A stretch of DNA of 64,000 nt from Methylonatrum sp040877625 (GTDB lineage: Bacteria; Pseudomonadota; Gammaproteobacteria; Nitrococcales; Aquisalimonadaceae), in assembly GCA_040877625.1 (NCBI GenBank), contig JBBDNK010000008.1, positions 62,001-126,000 of the forward strand. The letters are read 5' to 3'. Each line of letters opens with the position of its first letter. The first letter of the stretch is position 1. Shown here piece after piece: positions 62,316 through 64,000 of the stretch. The notes beneath the pieces were generated by a model that saw nothing but the letters and a program-made list of their open reading frames with translations, did not search any database and was not told the origin of the DNA. The position numbers were made by a program, and so were the translations under genes.

Positions 62316-63353
62316 ATGTATCTGACACATTTTGGATTGAAGGACCATCCGTTCCGGCTGACCCCGGATGACGACTTCTTCTATATGAGCCGAAGTCACG
62401 CGCGTGCCAAGGCTTATATGGACTACACCGTGGTCAGTCGGGACGGCTTCGTGGTGATCACCGGTGAGATCGGTGCCGGCAAGACCACGCTGTTGAACAA
62501 GGTGGTGGCCGAGACCCAGGAGAGTATCGTACTCGCCCGCATTGATCAGACCCAGCTCAATGAAACGGAGTTTCTGCAGGCCGTGGTCAGCGCCTTCGGC
62601 ATGGAGTTCACCGGTGCCGGCAAGGTGGAGCTTCTCAATCGCCTGAAGACCTTCCTGCTGGGGCATGCGGAGCATGACCACCGGGTGGTGCTGGCAGTGG
62701 ATGAGGCTCAGAGCCTGAGCTATGCCGTGTTGGAGGAGATCCGTCTGCTGTCGGGGATTGAAGCCAACAAGACCAAACTGCTCAGCGTCATGCTCATGGG
62801 TCAGCCGGAACTCGCCGATGTCATCGATGCGCCGGAGATGCAGCAGTTGTCGCAGCGGGTGAGATTGCGCTTTCATCTGGGTCCCCTCGAACGGGACGAA
62901 AGCCGCGATTACATCCGCCATCGTCTCGCTGTCGCAGGCGCGGCCAGCGAGGATGTTTTCACGGAGGAGGCCTATCCGGTCATTCAGAAATATGCCGGCG
63001 GCATCCCCCGGTTGATCAACTCGCTTTGTGACATGGCGATGCTTAGCGCCTTTGTCGACGATGCCCGGCGCGTTACGCCCGAGCTGGTGGAAGTTGGCGC
63101 CAGGGAGCTGGGTTGGCAGCCGTTTCCGGAGCGCACGGCGGCGCTGAAGCTCAATGGTGCCGGATCTCCCGCGGCAGTACGTGGCAGGAAGAACGGCTTC
63201 GGCAAAGGCCTGAATTACGATCTGCAGGATGTCAGCTCGACATTTCAGGCCTACATCGCAGGAATGGCGCAGGGCTTCGAGAACCTGCGCACGGATCTCC
63301 AGGGCATCGAGCGCCAGCTCGCGGAAGTTGCCCGTCGCCTTGACAGGGATTGA
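62316..63353 (+). CDS. XrtA-system ExeA/GspA-like AAA ATPase
   Basis: 345 residues. It starts MYLTHFGLKDHPFRLTPDDDFFY, the hallmark of the group; Walker A GEIGAGKTT (50-58) and Walker B VVLAVDEAQSL (Asp129, Glu130) are intact, followed by GQPELADVI (sensor 1) and KYAGGIPRLINSLCD (sensor 2). Members couple ATP hydrolysis to secretion or envelope assembly. A weak AAGGA lies 13 bases before the ATG. Positions after ~280 form a low-complexity tail unlike the ATPase. Part of the eps core operon. Confidence 0.92.
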   Translation: MYLTHFGLKDHPFRLTPDDDFFYMSRSHARAKAYMDYTVVSRDGFVVITGEIGAGKTTLLNKVVAETQESIVLARIDQTQLNETEFLQAVVSAFGMEFTGAGKVELLNRLKTFLLGHAEHDHRVVLAVDEAQSLSYAVLEEIRLLSGIEANKTKLLSVMLMGQPELADVIDAPEMQQLSQRVRLRFHLGPLERDESRDYIRHRLAVAGAASEDVFTEEAYPVIQKYAGGIPRLINSLCDMAMLSAFVDDARRVTPELVEVGARELGWQPFPERTAALKLNGAGSPAAVRGRKNGFGKGLNYDLQDVSSTFQAYIAGMAQGFENLRTDLQGIERQLAEVARRLDRD

Positions 63354-63371
63354 ACAGGCGGAGGTGCCATC

Positions 63372-64000
63372 GTGCACAATGCATTATCCATCGACGTGGA
63401 GGATTTCTTTCACGTCACGGCGCTGCGTGAAGCGGTTCGCCCCGAGGACTGGGGGCGTTTCGAGCTGCGCGTGGAGCGCACTACCCACAGGCTGCTGGAC
63501 CTCTTCGATGAGGTCGGCGGCGTTTTTGCCACATTCTTCGTGCTTGGCTGGATCGCCGAACGCTGCCCACGCCTGGTGCGGGAGATTGCAGCCCGCGGCC
63601 ATGAGATCGGCAGCCACGGTTACAGTCATCAGCTGATCTACCAGCAGACGCCGATCGCATTCGAGGAGGAAACCCGGCGCTCGAGAGCGTTGCTGGAAGA
63701 CCAGGTTCAGATGCCGGTGACCGGCTACCGGGCCGCCAGTTACTCGATCACGCGGGACTCCCTGTGGGCGCTGGACGCCCTGGTCGAGCTCGGTTTCACC
63801 TGGGATTCCAGTATTTTCCCTGTGCGCCATGACCGTTACGGCATACCCGGCGCCCGCCGCTGGCCGCACCGGCTGATGACGCCCTCCGGCTATCAGTTGA
63901 CGGAGTTCCCCCTCAGCACCTGGCGCCTCGGACCGGTGAACCTGCCGGTTGCCGGGGGTGGCTACTTCCGGCTCTATCCCTACCCGGTTACGCGCAGCGG
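63372..64000 (+). CDS. XrtA-system polysaccharide deacetylase, second copy (3' end missing)
   Basis: The window ends after 209 codons. GTG start with GGAGG seven bases upstream. Motifs match the enzyme at 45074 nearly one for one: LSIDVEDFFHV (Asp8, Asp11), ATFFVLGWIAERCP, EIGSHGYSHQLIYQQ (His82, His86), GYRAASYSIT and GFTWDSSIFPVRHDRYG, then AGGGYFRLYPY. It is the copy in the canonical position of XrtA operons, directly after the ATPase gene. Confidence 0.92.
   Translation, partial: MHNALSIDVEDFFHVTALREAVRPEDWGRFELRVERTTHRLLDLFDEVGGVFATFFVLGWIAERCPRLVREIAARGHEIGSHGYSHQLIYQQTPIAFEEETRRSRALLEDQVQMPVTGYRAASYSITRDSLWALDALVELGFTWDSSIFPVRHDRYGIPGARRWPHRLMTPSGYQLTEFPLSTWRLGPVNLPVAGGGYFRLYPYPVTRS

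Overview
The window reads as a single large surface-polysaccharide and protein-sorting locus: the exosortase A (XrtA/EpsH) - PEP-CTERM - exopolysaccharide system. Every backbone component of that system can be recognised: XrtA fused to EpsI, initiating sugar transferase, export lipoprotein, chain-length protein, BY-kinase-like protein, beta-barrel outer-membrane proteins, ExeA-like ATPase, two polysaccharide deacetylases of the PEP-CTERM subfamily, PrsK/PrsR/PrsT and one PEP-CTERM substrate. GC-rich coding sequence, strong Shine-Dalgarno motifs and this gene set point to a Gram-negative proteobacterium, most likely a gammaproteobacterium (an Ectothiorhodospiraceae-like halophile would fit). 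That placement is inference; no rRNA or other phylogenetic marker is present.

Layout. 1-2643 (+): end of an outer-membrane beta-barrel gene, then xrtA-epsI. 2640-11004 (-): operon of GT2, acyl/amino-transferases, ATP-grasp, O-acyltransferase, asparagine-synthase-like amidotransferase and GT4. 11005-13624: gap, an orphan GT2 (+) and an AT-rich sulfotransferase (-). 13818-19432 (-): polymerase/ligase, deacetylase, GT4, flippase and a C-terminally odd sulfotransferase. 19589-20104 (+): headless remnant of a GT2. 20394-25242: AT-rich secreted protein (+), then GT2, CapK-like AMP-ligase and GT4 (-). 25717-29562: unrecognised gene (-), Sel1 protein (+) and GT-C membrane transferase (-). 29753-34145 (+): double-hotdog/SDR fusion, FkbH-like HAD, acyl carrier protein and hexapeptide acyltransferase. 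34132-38888 (-): epimerase, GlpD-like oxidoreductase, GT4 and an unknown. 39039-47108 (+): sulfotransferase, second flippase, secreted glycosidase-like protein, a pair of DPM-like GT2s, deacetylase and membrane GT2. 47137-54035 (+): prsK, prsR, prsT and the PEP-CTERM protein with its sigma-54 promoter. 54152-56407 (-): fibronectin-type lipoprotein and GDP-mannose enzyme. 56636-64000 (+): the eps core, ending inside a second deacetylase.

How it fits together (inference from families and order). The sugar transferase at 56636 would start the repeat unit on undecaprenyl phosphate. The GT2/GT4 enzymes extend it. Three sulfotransferases, the ATP-grasp/GNAT/FemAB-like enzymes, two O-acyltransferases and the ACP-based module decorate it. 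The flippases, polymerase, Wzz-like protein, export lipoprotein and beta-barrels move it out. PrsK/PrsR sense a signal and switch on sigma-54 promoters of PEP-CTERM proteins, which XrtA processes at the membrane. The strongest non-gene signal is the 34-bp dyad plus -24/-12 element upstream of the PEP-CTERM gene. The strongest anomalies are an overlapping DPM-like pair whose second member lacks the DxD motif, a kinase homologue without the Walker A lysine, and a recombination scar around 18.9-20.1 kb.
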